DNA from: Aureibacillus halotolerans
Lineage (GTDB): Bacteria > Bacillota > Bacilli > Bacillales > DSM-28697
Reading direction: 5' to 3'
Length of the DNA: 64,000 nucleotides
Assembly (NCBI RefSeq): GCF_004363045.1
Contig: NZ_SNYJ01000008.1
Span: 62,001-126,000, forward strand
Under the pieces are notes generated by a model that ran no database searches, was not told where the DNA came from, and was given only the letters and a program-made list of their open reading frames with translations. Every line of letters starts with the position of its first letter. Within the stretch, counting starts at the first letter, position 1. The position numbers and the translations under genes are program-made. Below are positions 47,343 to 56,242 of this stretch, in pieces.

Positions 47343-47729
47343 ATGGAAACAATGGGTCGACATGTAATTGCAGAACTTTGGGGATGCAATGATGAGAAAC
47401 TAAATGATATGAGCTATATTGAAGAAACGTTTGTTGGTGCGGCATTAAAAGCTGGTGCTGAAGTAAGAGAGGTTGCGTTTCATAAATTTGCACCTCAAGG
47501 GGTTAGTGGCGTTGTCATCATTTCCGAATCCCATCTTACGATTCATAGCTTTCCTGAGCATGGGTATGCGAGTATTGACGTGTATACGTGCGGAGATCGA
47601 ATTGATCCGAATGTGGCAGCGAACCATATTGCTAAAGCGCTTGAGGCTTCTTCAGTGGAAAACATTGAAGTGCCTAGAGGTGCAGGACCTGTTCGAATCA
47701 AGGAAACGAGTGTAAATGCGTTGTCATAG
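47343..47729 (+). CDS. speH: S-adenosylmethionine decarboxylase proenzyme
   Basis: SpeH makes decarboxylated AdoMet, the aminopropyl donor for spermidine. The 128-residue proenzyme cleaves itself between Glu62 and Ser63 in [19 protein letters not shown], turning Ser63 into the pyruvoyl cofactor. His68 and Cys83 (VYTCGD) are the usual processing and catalytic residues. AAAAGGGGGAA is the ribosome-binding site. A T-rich terminator follows, so it is a single-gene unit. The gapB gene that precedes it in B. subtilis is absent here. Confidence 0.95.
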   Translation: METMGRHVIAELWGCNDEKLNDMSYIEETFVGAALKAGAEVREVAFHKFAPQGVSGVVIISESHLTIHSFPEHGYASIDVYTCGDRIDPNVAANHIAKALEASSVENIEVPRGAGPVRIKETSVNALS

Positions 47730-47752
47730 GACATAGTTATAAGGTACACTAG

Positions 47753-47778
47753 AAGAGGTGGAAATCCACCTCTTTTTT
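47753..47778 (+). terminator. Rho-independent terminator of speH
   Basis: AAGAGGTGGA and TCCACCTCTT form a 10-bp stem with a 2-4 base loop, followed by a T run. Confidence 0.88.
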
Positions 47779-47867
47779 CTATGGCGTTTTTTGGAACCGT
47801 CATCTTCGTAGATGACAAAAAGCCATTGAAAGAGCATCACAGAAAAAGAAGCTGGGGGAGAAAACAA

Positions 47868-48266
47868 ATGAATTTTAGGCAATTTTTCGATAAATACTTT
47901 AACTCACATTCGGAATCGCGAGAAAAGCATTGGGATGAAAATTTAAAAACGCGTTATTACAAAGGAACTAAACAACAGACGATTGATGCTGTGGTTGCAT
48001 TGCTTAAAAAAGAAAAGCAATTTGAGGTGTCCTCTGTACAAGCCGACCGTGGGGAAATTGGCGCGAACATACGTGGGGGAAAAAGAGCATTTATCGTCGT
48101 GACGATTATTGAAGTTCGTCCTTACAAAACAGCCGTTGATTTCTCAATTACTTCCTCAACTGTTCTGCCGTTTGATTTCGGTTCTTCTCATAAACTAATC
48201 ACTAAGCTTTACAGTCAAACGGATAAATCACTCACATTTATTGGAACGGGACTAAGCTACGATTAA
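47868..48266 (+). CDS. Conserved cytosolic protein of unknown function
   Basis: A 132-residue soluble protein without a recognised domain. It begins MNFRQFFDKYFNSHSESREK, then SRYYKG-like NLKTRYYKGTKQQTIDAVV and EIGANIRGGKRAFIVVTII, with a beta-rich C-terminal half. I take the ATG at 47868 since GGGGGAG lies 9 bases before it; an ATG at 47781 sits inside the terminator region and is unlikely. Proteins like this occur beside speH/nrdR in Bacillus relatives, to my recollection. Function not assignable. Confidence 0.7.
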   Translation: MNFRQFFDKYFNSHSESREKHWDENLKTRYYKGTKQQTIDAVVALLKKEKQFEVSSVQADRGEIGANIRGGKRAFIVVTIIEVRPYKTAVDFSITSSTVLPFDFGSSHKLITKLYSQTDKSLTFIGTGLSYD

Positions 48267-48339
48267 ATCGACGCTTGCGTCCCTCTTTTCAAAGTAGATA
48301 AAATCAAGTAAAGTAGATACATAAGTAAAGTGAAGATAA

Positions 48340-48466
48340 AATGCAAAGGGACTTCATGCTGATCAAAGGTTGTTTATCTAAGTGAAAAACACTTGGGACC
48401 ACGGAGTTGCTTTTGTGAGCAATGAAGATCGGACAAGCCAAAGCAACGAAGAAAGCGATGGAGATG
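48340..48466 (-). repeat. Family B repeat, diverged copy before nrdR
   Basis: Minus-orientation copy with GGAGTTGCTTTTGTGAGCAA, GATCGGACAAGCCAAAGCAA and CGAAGAAAGCGATGG. It runs up to the nrdR ribosome-binding region, so the start signal of nrdR (GGAGATGG) may lie in repeat-derived sequence. Confidence 0.62.
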
Positions 48467-48471
48467 GTTAA

Positions 48472-48957
48472 ATGATATGCCCAAACTGTGGTCAAAACGG
48501 GAGCAGAGTGTTAGACTCCAGGCAAGCCGAGGAAGGCAGATCCATTCGTAGGCGACGCGAGTGTGAACGTTGTAACTTTCGCTTTACCACATTTGAAAAA
48601 GTGGAGGCAATGCCATTACTCGTTATAAAGAAAGAAGGGGCTCGTGAAGAGTTCAGTCGTGAAAAAATGGTCCGAGGGCTCATCAAAGCGGTAGAAAAAC
48701 GTCCTGTGACAAGTCAAACACTTGAGGAACTATCCCTTGATGTGGAAAAGGAATTGCGTGATCGCGGGGTTCCAGAGGTTAGTTCTGAAGAAATTGGTGA
48801 AATGGTAATGGACCATCTTGCGCAAATTGATGAGGTGGCTTATGTCCGCTTCGCATCGGTATATAGGCAGTTTAAGGACGTAAACACGTTTTTGGACGAA
48901 TTAAAAGACCTGATTAAACAAGAAAAGCCCCCACATCCGTATGATCCAGGGAAATGA
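48472..48957 (+). CDS. nrdR: Transcriptional repressor NrdR
   Basis: NrdR senses ATP/dATP and represses ribonucleotide reductase genes. The 161-residue product has the N-terminal zinc ribbon with Cys3, Cys6, Cys31 and Cys34 ([19 protein letters not shown]), then the ATP-cone domain (about 49-139) with [20 protein letters not shown]. It starts at ATG 48472. It sits between a family B copy and a four-unit family B array, apart from its neighbours. Confidence 0.95.
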   Translation: MICPNCGQNGSRVLDSRQAEEGRSIRRRRECERCNFRFTTFEKVEAMPLLVIKKEGAREEFSREKMVRGLIKAVEKRPVTSQTLEELSLDVEKELRDRGVPEVSSEEIGEMVMDHLAQIDEVAYVRFASVYRQFKDVNTFLDELKDLIKQEKPPHPYDPGK

Positions 48958-48963
48958 AAAACG

Positions 48964-49485
48964 TAGGCTGAATGAAAACGATGGTCTTGTCTAAGAGTTG
49001 AAGCCTTGGGAGGAGCGGAGTTGCCTTTGGGCAATGAGCACCGGACAAGGCAAAGCAACGAAGAAAGCGATCGTTTCACCTCAGTCCCAATTTAGGCTGA
49101 ATGAAAACGATGGTCTTGTCTAAGCGTTGAAGCCTTGGGAGGAGCGGAGTTGCCTTTGGGCAATGAGCACCGGACAAGGCAAAGCAACGAAGAAAGCGAT
49201 CGTTTCTCATCAGCCCCAATTTAGGCTGAATGAAAACGATGGTCTTGTCTAAGCGTTGAAGCCTTGGGAGGCGCGGAGTTGCCATTTGGGCAATGAGCAC
49301 CGGACAAGGCAAAGCAACGAAGAAAGCGATCGTTTCACCTCAGTCCCAATTTAGGCTGAATGAAAACGTTTGTCTTTCAAGGCGCGAAGGCTTGGGAGGC
49401 GCGGAGTTGCCATTTGGGCAATGAGCACAGGACAAGGCAAAGCAACGAAGAAAGCGAGCGTTTCTCATCAGCCTAAAAGCATAAA
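48964..49485 (-). repeat. Family B tandem array, four units of about 128-130 bp
   Basis: TTAGGCTGAATGAAAACG recurs at 48964 (first base differs), 49091, 49221 and 49351. Each unit continues with GGAG(G/C)(A/C)GCGGAGTTGCC, GGGCAATGAGCACCGG and ACAAGGCAAAGCAACGAAGA, then CGATCGTTTC (GAGCGTTTC in the last). Units are near-identical. The stem around the inner loop is kept as TTGCC/GGCAA with loop TTTG or ATTTG. The last unit ends CGTTTCTCATCAGCCTAA, the reverse complement of the unit start with small changes. It fills the nrdR-dnaB gap. Confidence 0.85.
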
Positions 49486-49503
49486 AAAGTAAGGTGATTC
49501 CTT

Positions 49504-50913
49504 GTGACAGAGCATTGGAAAGACGTTCTTCCCGTTGATCAGTATGAAATTACGACAAATGGCATGCTTCATCTAGAAGATCATGCGGTGCTGCAGCTTC
49601 TCTATCAACCATTAGTTGGCGCAATAGCGATGGGTGTTTTTCAAACACTCATTTCCGAGCATCGTCGTCGTGACTTTCAGCAGAAGACGCATACGCACCA
49701 TTTCCTTATGAACGTGCTCGCATTAAACTTGCAGCAAATTTATGAGGCTCGTCAATTGCTAGAAGGCATTGGTCTGCTGAAAACGTATCGCCAAAAATCT
49801 GAGAATGTTCATCAGTTTGTCTATGAATTGCAATCTCCAATGCAGCCCGCTGAATTTTTTTCGGATGGGCTGCTTAACATTTTTTTGTATCAAAAAATCG
49901 GAAAGACCGCGTACGATCACTTAAAGGAGCTTTTTGAAGTCCCCTCGAGGAGTACGGATGACTATGTCGTAGTGACGAAGTCCTTTACTGACGTTTTTCA
50001 GAGCATTAAAATGTCAGATTTACAGCAAACGAAACCGCCAGAAACTCCTGCGGATAAAACAATGGAAAAGGCAGCAACGCCTTCAGGGGTCACCATTGAA
50101 ACAGATACATTTGATTTTTCATTATTGCTCTCAGGGCTCCATGAGGCAATGGTTCCGAAGCAAGCCATCACGCCAAAGGTAAAAACTGCGATCTACAAGC
50201 TCGCTTTTCTTTACCGTATTTCTCCACTCGAAATGAAAAAAATCCTAATGAGCGCCCTCACGCAACACGAAGAAATTGATGTTGATATTCTGCGAAAACA
50301 AGCTAGGGAATGGTACCAATTCGAGTCAGGAGAAACGCTTCCTGCCGTTGTGCACCAAACTCAGCCGGCGCAAGCCCGTGAGTTTAAAGATAGCCCGCCG
50401 GAGACAGAAGAGGATAAGCTCATTCATGCACTTGAAATTTCTTCGCCGCACCAGATGCTAACAGAATGGTCTGGAGGGGCGCAACCCTCGGAAGCAGATC
50501 TGCGAATGGTTGAGGATGTAATGTTCCAACAGAAGCTACCAGCAGGGGTTGTCAATGTTCTCTTGTATTTTGTCATGCTCCGAAGCGATAGTAAGCTAAC
50601 AAAGAGCTATGTACAAAAAATAGCCGGTCATTGGGCACGAAAAAAAGTAATGACAGTGCGGCAGGCCATGGCTCTTGCGAAGGACGAAAATGCTAAATAC
50701 AAGGAATGGCAGACAGAAGGTCCAAAAAAACGTACGGCTAAAGCCATTCGCACAGAGAAGCTCCCATCCTGGATGGATACCCAAAATGAGTCACCGTCAG
50801 AGACATTGTCAGAGCAGGAACGGACTGAACAACGGGAGCTGGAGGAACGTTTAAAGAAATTTGCGTCACGCACAAGTGATGAGTCCACTGAGCAAAGGAG
50901 GAGCGGCAAATGA
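49504..50913 (+). CDS. dnaB: Replication initiation/membrane attachment protein DnaB
   Basis: The 469-residue Bacillus DnaB (not the E. coli helicase) acts with DnaD and DnaI in loading the replicative helicase at the origin and at restart sites. The N-terminal winged-helix region (about 1-150) includes LHLEDHAVLQLLYQPLVGA, the C-terminal DnaB/DnaD domain (about 280-430) includes LPAGVVNVLLYFVMLRSDSK, and a charged tail follows. GTG start with AAGGTGATT upstream. It overlaps dnaI by 4 bp. Confidence 0.92.
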   Translation: MTEHWKDVLPVDQYEITTNGMLHLEDHAVLQLLYQPLVGAIAMGVFQTLISEHRRRDFQQKTHTHHFLMNVLALNLQQIYEARQLLEGIGLLKTYRQKSENVHQFVYELQSPMQPAEFFSDGLLNIFLYQKIGKTAYDHLKELFEVPSRSTDDYVVVTKSFTDVFQSIKMSDLQQTKPPETPADKTMEKAATPSGVTIETDTFDFSLLLSGLHEAMVPKQAITPKVKTAIYKLAFLYRISPLEMKKILMSALTQHEEIDVDILRKQAREWYQFESGETLPAVVHQTQPAQAREFKDSPPETEEDKLIHALEISSPHQMLTEWSGGAQPSEADLRMVEDVMFQQKLPAGVVNVLLYFVMLRSDSKLTKSYVQKIAGHWARKKVMTVRQAMALAKDENAKYKEWQTEGPKKRTAKAIRTEKLPSWMDTQNESPSETLSEQERTEQRELEERLKKFASRTSDESTEQRRSGK

Positions 50914-51848
50914 AGCCTATTCAGGATTCATTAAGAAAGTGGGGGAGTCAATCAGACCTTCAAAAGCAACTTCAGCAATTGAAAGAAAACGTGCTTTCCC
51001 ATCAAGAGATCCGAAGCTTTATTGATAGCCATCAACTGACGAATGATATTGTTGAACGCCATCTCATGTTGTTTTATGAGTACACGACACAACAACATTC
51101 CTGCAACAGTTGCTCCTCCGTGGATCAATGTATCAATGTGATGAAAGGCTACCTGCCCAAACTCGTTTACACGGGCACACGAATTGAAATTCGCTATGAA
51201 AAATGTGATTCAAACATTCGTGAATCAACGATGAAGAAACAGCAATCCCTCGTACAAGGAATGGCGATTCCTGATGAAGTGTTAAACGCCACCATGTCGG
51301 ATTTAGATACGCTTGAACTCGCTAGTAAGCGAAGAGCTGTTAGTCTTGCTGTCGATTTTATTGATCAATACAAGTCATCCCCGCCACCTGTTGGGTTGTA
51401 TATCCATGGAAGCTTTGGCACTGGGAAAACCTATCTGCTTGGCGCCGTGGCCAATGAGTTGAAGTCGCGATATAAAGCCAGCTCACTGCTCTTGTTCGTA
51501 CCGGAATTTATCCGCCAGTGCAAAGAATCACTCGGAAATGATTCGTTGGCGCGTCGAGTTCAGGCTGTACAAGAAGCAGAAGTGCTAATGCTTGATGATT
51601 TAGGCGCGGAATCAATGTCCAGTTGGATGCGTGACGAGGTTTTGGGGCCGATTTTTCAATATCGAATGATGCATAAACGCCCGACGTTCATTTCGTCGAA
51701 TTTAGGCGTGGATGAGCTTCTCCATCATTTTTCCTACAGTCAGCGAGGAGAGCATGAGCAGTTAAAGGCGATGCGAATTATGGAGCGGATCAGAACGCTA
51801 ACTATTCCCGTTGAACTAACAGGGAAGAATCGCCGCGATAAAAAATAA
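50910..51848 (+). CDS. dnaI: Primosomal helicase loader DnaI
   Basis: DnaI is an AAA+ ATPase that loads the DnaC helicase. The 312-residue product has an N-terminal zinc region with Cys65, Cys68, Cys74 and Cys99 and an AAA+ core. Walker A is GSFGTGKTY at 168-176, Walker B is VLMLDDLGAE, and sensor 1 is PTFISSNLG. The ATG overlaps the dnaB stop (ATGA). A terminator follows within 20 bp. Confidence 0.95.
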   Translation: MKPIQDSLRKWGSQSDLQKQLQQLKENVLSHQEIRSFIDSHQLTNDIVERHLMLFYEYTTQQHSCNSCSSVDQCINVMKGYLPKLVYTGTRIEIRYEKCDSNIRESTMKKQQSLVQGMAIPDEVLNATMSDLDTLELASKRRAVSLAVDFIDQYKSSPPPVGLYIHGSFGTGKTYLLGAVANELKSRYKASSLLLFVPEFIRQCKESLGNDSLARRVQAVQEAEVLMLDDLGAESMSSWMRDEVLGPIFQYRMMHKRPTFISSNLGVDELLHHFSYSQRGEHEQLKAMRIMERIRTLTIPVELTGKNRRDKK

Positions 51849-51857
51849 AATAAAACG

Positions 51858-51896
51858 GGTCATCCTTTGGAAACAGTCCAGAGGATGACTTTTTTT
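51858..51896 (+). terminator. Rho-independent terminator of dnaBI
   Basis: GTCATCCTTTGG and CCAGAGGATGAC form a stem of about 11 bp with one mismatch, followed by a run of seven T. Confidence 0.9.
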
Positions 51897-52410
51897 GATT
51901 GCTTTTTATACAAGCTGCCATACACTCGCTTTCACCCTTTGCACTTTATTCGTTTTTTGAACGTATCGCTTAACTCAAATTCAATCTGCTCCATTTATAC
52001 GTAAGGTACATTTGAGCTTCCTGACTCTTTCATCCGACAGCATAATCTACCGCTGTATCAATCCTACTTATCAGACGATCTTCGGGCACTAGGTGAAATG
52101 ATTCTGCAAGCAACGATGAACTTACTTTACATGTTTGCTAAAGCAACACAGCTTAACTCACTTTTCCATTTTCTCCATTAATACGAGACCGATAAAAACA
52201 ATTTACGCAGAAACATCAGCGTAGTCAAAATACGTAGACTCCTGCGGGAACAGCGCGAGCTGAAGATCCCGGAGGAAAGCCGCTTTTGCTTTCCGAGGAA
52301 GCTGAAGCCGTGCCCGCGGAAAGCGAAGTATTTTGACGAAGCGGTCTTGATTTCTTTTCACCGTAAAGGGCATAAGGACAACATCGATTCGAAAGTCCAT
52401 TACCTTGCTT
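51897..52410 (-). repeat. Family A repeat, copy 5
   Basis: Reverse-oriented copy. It starts with TTTTTATACAAGCTGCCATA (the element end seen in the other copies), then on the minus strand at about 52040-52140 a frame reading ESFHLVPEDRLISRIDTAVD, the best preserved transposase-like piece. The core at about 52200-52340 has CGTAGACTCCTGCGGGAACA, GCGAGCTGAAGATCCC, CTTTCCGAGGAAGCTGAAGC and GCGAAGTATTTTGACG. It fills most of the dnaI to ytxC gap. Confidence 0.75.
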
Positions 52411-52560
52411 CCATTTAGTTACAGATATTGATAGGAGCAACCTTCACTCATTAGAAAGAGTTTTGTCGAGCGTTTCTTAAGGGATTCCGAAGAGGAGGTT
52501 CATTTTTTTCATTTTTGTCCATATACATGTAGAACGAGAAAGGAGGGAGGAGTCGACAAC

Positions 52561-53427
52561 GTGGTAATTCGATTTTCTATACAAATGAGCAGAGAAGCTG
52601 CCTCTCTTTGCTCAGCGCTTTGTACAAGCATTCACCCTTCACGAGTTCGTGTGGATCACTGGGCGACAGAAACAGAGGTGTGCGTCCGTATAGAGTGCAT
52701 TGATTTCAATACCGATTATAGATCGATGCTAGTTCCCGTCATTGTTCAATGGATGTCTCAAACACTTGAAGAACGTCTTTGCATCCAAATTATACGTGAA
52801 GTGTTTCAATATCATAATGACGATGAGATCAATCAAATTATGCATATGGTTCAGCTCGTTATGGAAGGAGAAAAGCCAGGGGTTCCAGGGTGCCATAGCA
52901 GTGTGAAACAAATGATTGAGAAAGCGACCGATGCTTGGAGAGTGCTTGATGAGCATACGTCTTTTTGTTTTGATGCCTTCATCCAATTTCGACTTCGTGA
53001 CTATAGAAAGGCTCTTCAGACCATTGTTGAAAAGGCCATTGATGAGAAAAAGCTAGAGGAGGAATACCAGGAATTTATTCATACACTCCGCTGTTATGTA
53101 GAAGAGAGACGTTTTAGCTCCACCGTGGCACGCGTCGTGTTTGACACGCATAGTCAGTTGTATACAGAAGATTTCCGACCTAAACAAGTGGAAGAGCTGC
53201 TGCGAGCGGCCGATGTATCGGTTTATCCGATTGATGAGAAAAACGACCGCTCTATGACGATGGCGGCGTTGCTTGCGTTAAATCCACAGCAGCTTATCGT
53301 TTACGGAGATGAGGCAGAGGATGCGTTAGTGGCTACAGTAGTGACCATTTTTCAGGAGCGGGCTGTGCTCAAGAGTGTCCATCAGTTTAGAACGGAGGCA
53401 GATCAATGGGCTTCAAAGGAAGCTTGA
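52561..53427 (+). CDS. ytxC: Sporulation protein YtxC
   Basis: A 288-residue protein of the YtxC family, located between dnaI and thrS as in B. subtilis. Marks are VVIRFSIQMSREAASLC at the start, CIQIIREVFQYHNDDEINQI in the middle and ECID-type acidic loops; no signal peptide or membrane helix. Classified as a putative sporulation protein by family name; the molecular role is unknown. It starts at GTG 52561 behind AAAGGAGGGAGGAG. Its TGA stop overlaps the -35 of the thrS promoter. Confidence 0.85.
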   Translation: MVIRFSIQMSREAASLCSALCTSIHPSRVRVDHWATETEVCVRIECIDFNTDYRSMLVPVIVQWMSQTLEERLCIQIIREVFQYHNDDEINQIMHMVQLVMEGEKPGVPGCHSSVKQMIEKATDAWRVLDEHTSFCFDAFIQFRLRDYRKALQTIVEKAIDEKKLEEEYQEFIHTLRCYVEERRFSSTVARVVFDTHSQLYTEDFRPKQVEELLRAADVSVYPIDEKNDRSMTMAALLALNPQQLIVYGDEAEDALVATVVTIFQERAVLKSVHQFRTEADQWASKEA

Positions 53428-53452
53428 TCTCCCTCTGTTGTAACGGTATAAT
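53424..53452 (+). promoter_or_regulatory. SigA promoter of thrS
   Basis: TTGATC and TATAAT with an exact 17-bp spacer. The -35 overlaps the ytxC stop codon. Start expected near 53459. Confidence 0.78.
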
Positions 53453-53458
53453 ACATAC

Positions 53459-53703
53459 AACATAGCGCACGAACAGCGAGAATAAAGGACACCGTTTTTG
53501 TTTATGGAACTCACAGAGAGAAGTGTAGGCTGAGAGCACTTTAGTTTCGAACAAAAATGACCCCCTTTTACGCTCCGGCAAGGTGAAAATTGCTGGCGGG
53601 AGGCACCGTTAAACGCCACTTGAGCCATTGCACCTACGAAGTGTATGGAAACAAGGGTGGAACCACGGTAACTCGTCCCTTTTACAGGGGAGGAGTTTTT
53701 TTG
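53459..53703 (+). promoter_or_regulatory. T-box leader of thrS (tRNA-Thr sensing)
   Basis: Classic T-box riboswitch: distal loop CAGAGAGAAG...GGCTGAGAG, antiterminator T-box sequence AAGGGTGGAACCACG at 53653-53667, then the terminator ACTCGTCCCT...AGGGGAGGAGT with a T run to 53703. In stem I, GTTTTTGTT (53494 on) pairs with AACAAAAA and AAAGG pairs with CCTTT, leaving TGACCCC in the specifier loop. The specifier codon is therefore ACC (Thr) at 53560-53562. Uncharged tRNA-Thr should open the leader. Confidence 0.9.
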
Positions 53704-53734
53704 TGCGCATTTATTTACATAGGAGGCGTTAAAA

Positions 53735-55675
53735 GTGACTACAATTCAAGTGACATTTCCCGATGGACATGCAAAAGAGTTTCCATTTGGTACGACAGGT
53801 GAAGATATTGCAGCGAGCATTTCACCAGGATTAAAGAAGAAGGCATTGGCCATTTCGTTCGATCAAGAGCCTTATGACCTGCGCCGCCCTCTTGAAAAAG
53901 ATGGAGCGATTGAGATTATTACACCTGACACAAAAGCGGGGCAGGAAATATTACGCCATTCAAGTGCGCATTTGCTCGCACAAGCCGTGAAGCGATTGTA
54001 TCCTGAAGCGAAATTCGGTGTAGGTCCGGTCATTGAAAACGGCTTTTATTATGACATTGATTTAGATACGTCATTAAGCCTAGAAGATTTACCAACGATT
54101 GAAAAAGAAATGAAAAAAATCGTCGACGAAAACCTTCTTGTTGTTCGTGAAGAGGTTACACGAGCGGAGGCCCTAAAAACCTTTGAAGCGCTAGGGGACG
54201 AGCTGAAAGTAGAGTTGCTCGCAGATATCCCGGAGGACCAGTTGATTACGTTATACAAACAAGGTGAGTTTGTGGATTTGTGTAGAGGTGTTCATGTGCC
54301 GTCAACAAGCAAGCTAAAGGTCTTTAAGCTTATGTCAATCTCAGGTGCCTATTGGCGAGGGGACAGCAAAAATAAAATGCTTCAAAGAATTTACGGGACG
54401 GCCTTCGAGAAGAAGGAAGAGCTAAAGTTGCATCTTCATTATCTTGAAGAGGCGAAAGAGCGTGATCATCGTAAATTAGGCAAGGAGTTAGAGTTGTTCA
54501 CGGTCAACCAGAAAATTGGTCAAGGGTTGCCGGTTTGGTTGCCAAAAGGAGCGACGATTCGCCGTACCATTGAACGTTATATTGTTGACCTAGAAGAACG
54601 CCTTGGCTACCACCATGTGTACACGCCTGTGCTTGGAAGCGTGGAGCTCTACAAAACGTCTGGACACTGGGATCACTATCAAGACGACATGTTTCCGCCA
54701 ATGGAGATGGACAACGAAGCCCTTGTGCTCCGTCCGATGAATTGCCCACATCACATGATGGTGTACAAAAACAAAATGTATAGCTATCGTCATCTTCCAG
54801 TACGTATTGCAGAGCTTGGCACAATGCATCGCCACGAGATGTCCGGCGCCCTCGCAGGCCTGCAGCGAGTGCGTGCAATGACGTTAAATGATGCCCATAT
54901 TTTTGCGCGTCCAGATCAGCTCAAGGATGAATTCATTCGTGTCGTCCAGCTTGTCCAAGAGGTGTACAAAGATTTTGGCATTAACGATTTTCACTTCCGT
55001 TTGTCTTATCGAGATCCAGAAGATAAAGAGAAGTACGTGGACAATGATGAAATGTGGGAGAAAGCACAAGCCCTTCTGAAGGAAACGATGGAGGAAATGG
55101 ACTTGCCGTTTGTGGAAGCTGAAGGGGAAGCGGCCTTCTATGGACCAAAGCTTGATGTGCAAGTGAAAACAGCTCTAGGAAAAGATGAAACACTGTCCAC
55201 GGTGCAGCTTGATTTCCATTTGCCAGAACGATTCGACCTCACTTATGTCGGCGAAGATGGCAAGGATCACCGTCCTGTTGTTATTCATCGAGGTGTCGTG
55301 TCAACAATGGAACGCTTTGTTGCCTTTTTAATTGAAGAGTACAAAGGCGCATTCCCAACGTGGCTTGCACCGGATCAGGTAACCGTTATTCCAGTGTCTA
55401 ATGAAGCACATTACGCATACAGTCGAACTGTGGAAGAGGCTCTAAAAGCTGCTCAAATTCGCGTGGACATTGATGACCGTGAAGAAAAGCTAGGGTATAA
55501 AATTCGTGAAGCGCAAACGCATAAGGTGCCATATATGCTCGTTGTCGGGGATAATGAAATGGCGCAAAACGCAGTGAACGTGAGAACCTATGGCTCGAAA
55601 GATTCGGATACAATGCCATTAGAGGCGTTTGTTGAAAAAATTAAAAAAGAGATTGCAGACAGAGTCTCCTCTTAA
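53735..55675 (+). CDS. thrS: Threonyl-tRNA synthetase
   Basis: ThrRS charges tRNA-Thr and removes mischarged Ser. The 646-residue product has the TGS domain (1-62), the editing domain with the zinc-type HxxxH pair (His75, His79 in [11 protein letters not shown]), the class II catalytic core with [10 protein letters not shown] and [17 protein letters not shown], motif 3 in [14 protein letters not shown], and the C-terminal anticodon domain. It starts with GTG behind TAGGAGGCG. It is controlled by the T-box leader. Confidence 0.97.
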   Translation: MTTIQVTFPDGHAKEFPFGTTGEDIAASISPGLKKKALAISFDQEPYDLRRPLEKDGAIEIITPDTKAGQEILRHSSAHLLAQAVKRLYPEAKFGVGPVIENGFYYDIDLDTSLSLEDLPTIEKEMKKIVDENLLVVREEVTRAEALKTFEALGDELKVELLADIPEDQLITLYKQGEFVDLCRGVHVPSTSKLKVFKLMSISGAYWRGDSKNKMLQRIYGTAFEKKEELKLHLHYLEEAKERDHRKLGKELELFTVNQKIGQGLPVWLPKGATIRRTIERYIVDLEERLGYHHVYTPVLGSVELYKTSGHWDHYQDDMFPPMEMDNEALVLRPMNCPHHMMVYKNKMYSYRHLPVRIAELGTMHRHEMSGALAGLQRVRAMTLNDAHIFARPDQLKDEFIRVVQLVQEVYKDFGINDFHFRLSYRDPEDKEKYVDNDEMWEKAQALLKETMEEMDLPFVEAEGEAAFYGPKLDVQVKTALGKDETLSTVQLDFHLPERFDLTYVGEDGKDHRPVVIHRGVVSTMERFVAFLIEEYKGAFPTWLAPDQVTVIPVSNEAHYAYSRTVEEALKAAQIRVDIDDREEKLGYKIREAQTHKVPYMLVVGDNEMAQNAVNVRTYGSKDSDTMPLEAFVEKIKKEIADRVSS

Positions 55676-55713
55676 GCAGCTCTCCATCCTAAACACTTTC
55701 GTTATGAGAGTGT

Positions 55714-55879
55714 CTAGGGCGTGTCTTAAAACACGCTCAGAGTTATCTGTCACCGCCTTTTCGTCCTCTGTTCCGTTCCTTTTCCTTGACGTACGTCCGG
55801 TACGTCAAGGAAAAGCACCATGCTTAGAACGAAAATTCGGCAACATCTGCTCCCTTCTGAGTTCTCAGACACGCCCTAG
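55714..55879 (+). repeat. Family C MITE-like element, copy 3 (best terminal repeats)
   Basis: 166 bp with perfect 13-bp terminal inverted repeats CTAGGGCGTGTCT/AGACACGCCCTAG. It contains an inner palindrome TTTTCCTTGACGTAC/GTACGTCAAGGAAAA (15 bp, 5-base loop). It shares its inner sequence with copies at 7112 and 32264. It lies between thrS and the infC promoter. No gene. Confidence 0.85.
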
Positions 55880-55955
55880 GACTTTTTAAAAAAAGCTTGC
55901 GTCCATGCTTTTACTCATGTATGATTGATTTTGTTGTTCAGCGGATAGCTCCGCA

Positions 55956-55985
55956 TTGACAGCACACCTTCCAATGTAGTAGAAT
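55956..55985 (+). promoter_or_regulatory. SigA promoter of infC-rpmI-rplT
   Basis: TTGACA and TAGAAT with an 18-bp spacer. A transcript from near 55992 gives a leader of about 250 nt before infC. Confidence 0.72.
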
Positions 55986-55991
55986 AATGTT

Positions 55992-56242
55992 TAGTAACAA
56001 GAAGAAGCACCCGCTTCTCACCTGCTTGGCGCATGAAAATGCTGTTGACAGGTCAATGACTTTTTGTTTTGCTTTGTCCGTCTTGAGGACATGTGAAATA
56101 CGAAAGCGTGTGGGTGCAAACACCGACACTTTTTTTGTGTGTAAATACAGAAATCGTCGGAACGATATTGAATACGCGGATGTTGCCGCATGCGCTGCTT
56201 GCTAAAACAATCGTTGAACGAAAAAACGTGGAGGTGGCTCTT
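55992..56242 (+). promoter_or_regulatory. infC leader with attenuator (L20-leader type)
   Basis: A long 5' leader with a terminator-like hairpin: GTGTGGGTG and CACCGACAC (one mismatch) at 56108-56129, then seven T, about 105 bp before the infC start. In B. subtilis the infC leader has such an attenuator, controlled by ribosomal protein L20, which mimics its 23S rRNA site. The placement and structure fit, but the specific L20-binding fold was not checked. Confidence 0.65.

Noticed and set aside
47781-47867. Longer form of the 47868 protein starting at 47781
   Set aside because: That start lies next to the speH terminator without a ribosome-binding site, while the ATG at 47868 has GGGGGAG at good spacing.
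48964-49485. CRISPR-like array
   Set aside because: Units are nearly identical over their full 128-130 bp with no unique spacers, so it is a tandem repeat and not CRISPR.
52561-53427. Reading ytxC as a phage or immunity gene because of the repeat before it
   Set aside because: Position between dnaI and thrS and its length match YtxC.
53459-53703. ACC at 53491-53493 as the thrS specifier codon
   Set aside because: It falls on the 5' side of stem I; the pairing places ACC at 53560-53562 on the 3' side, the correct side for the specifier.
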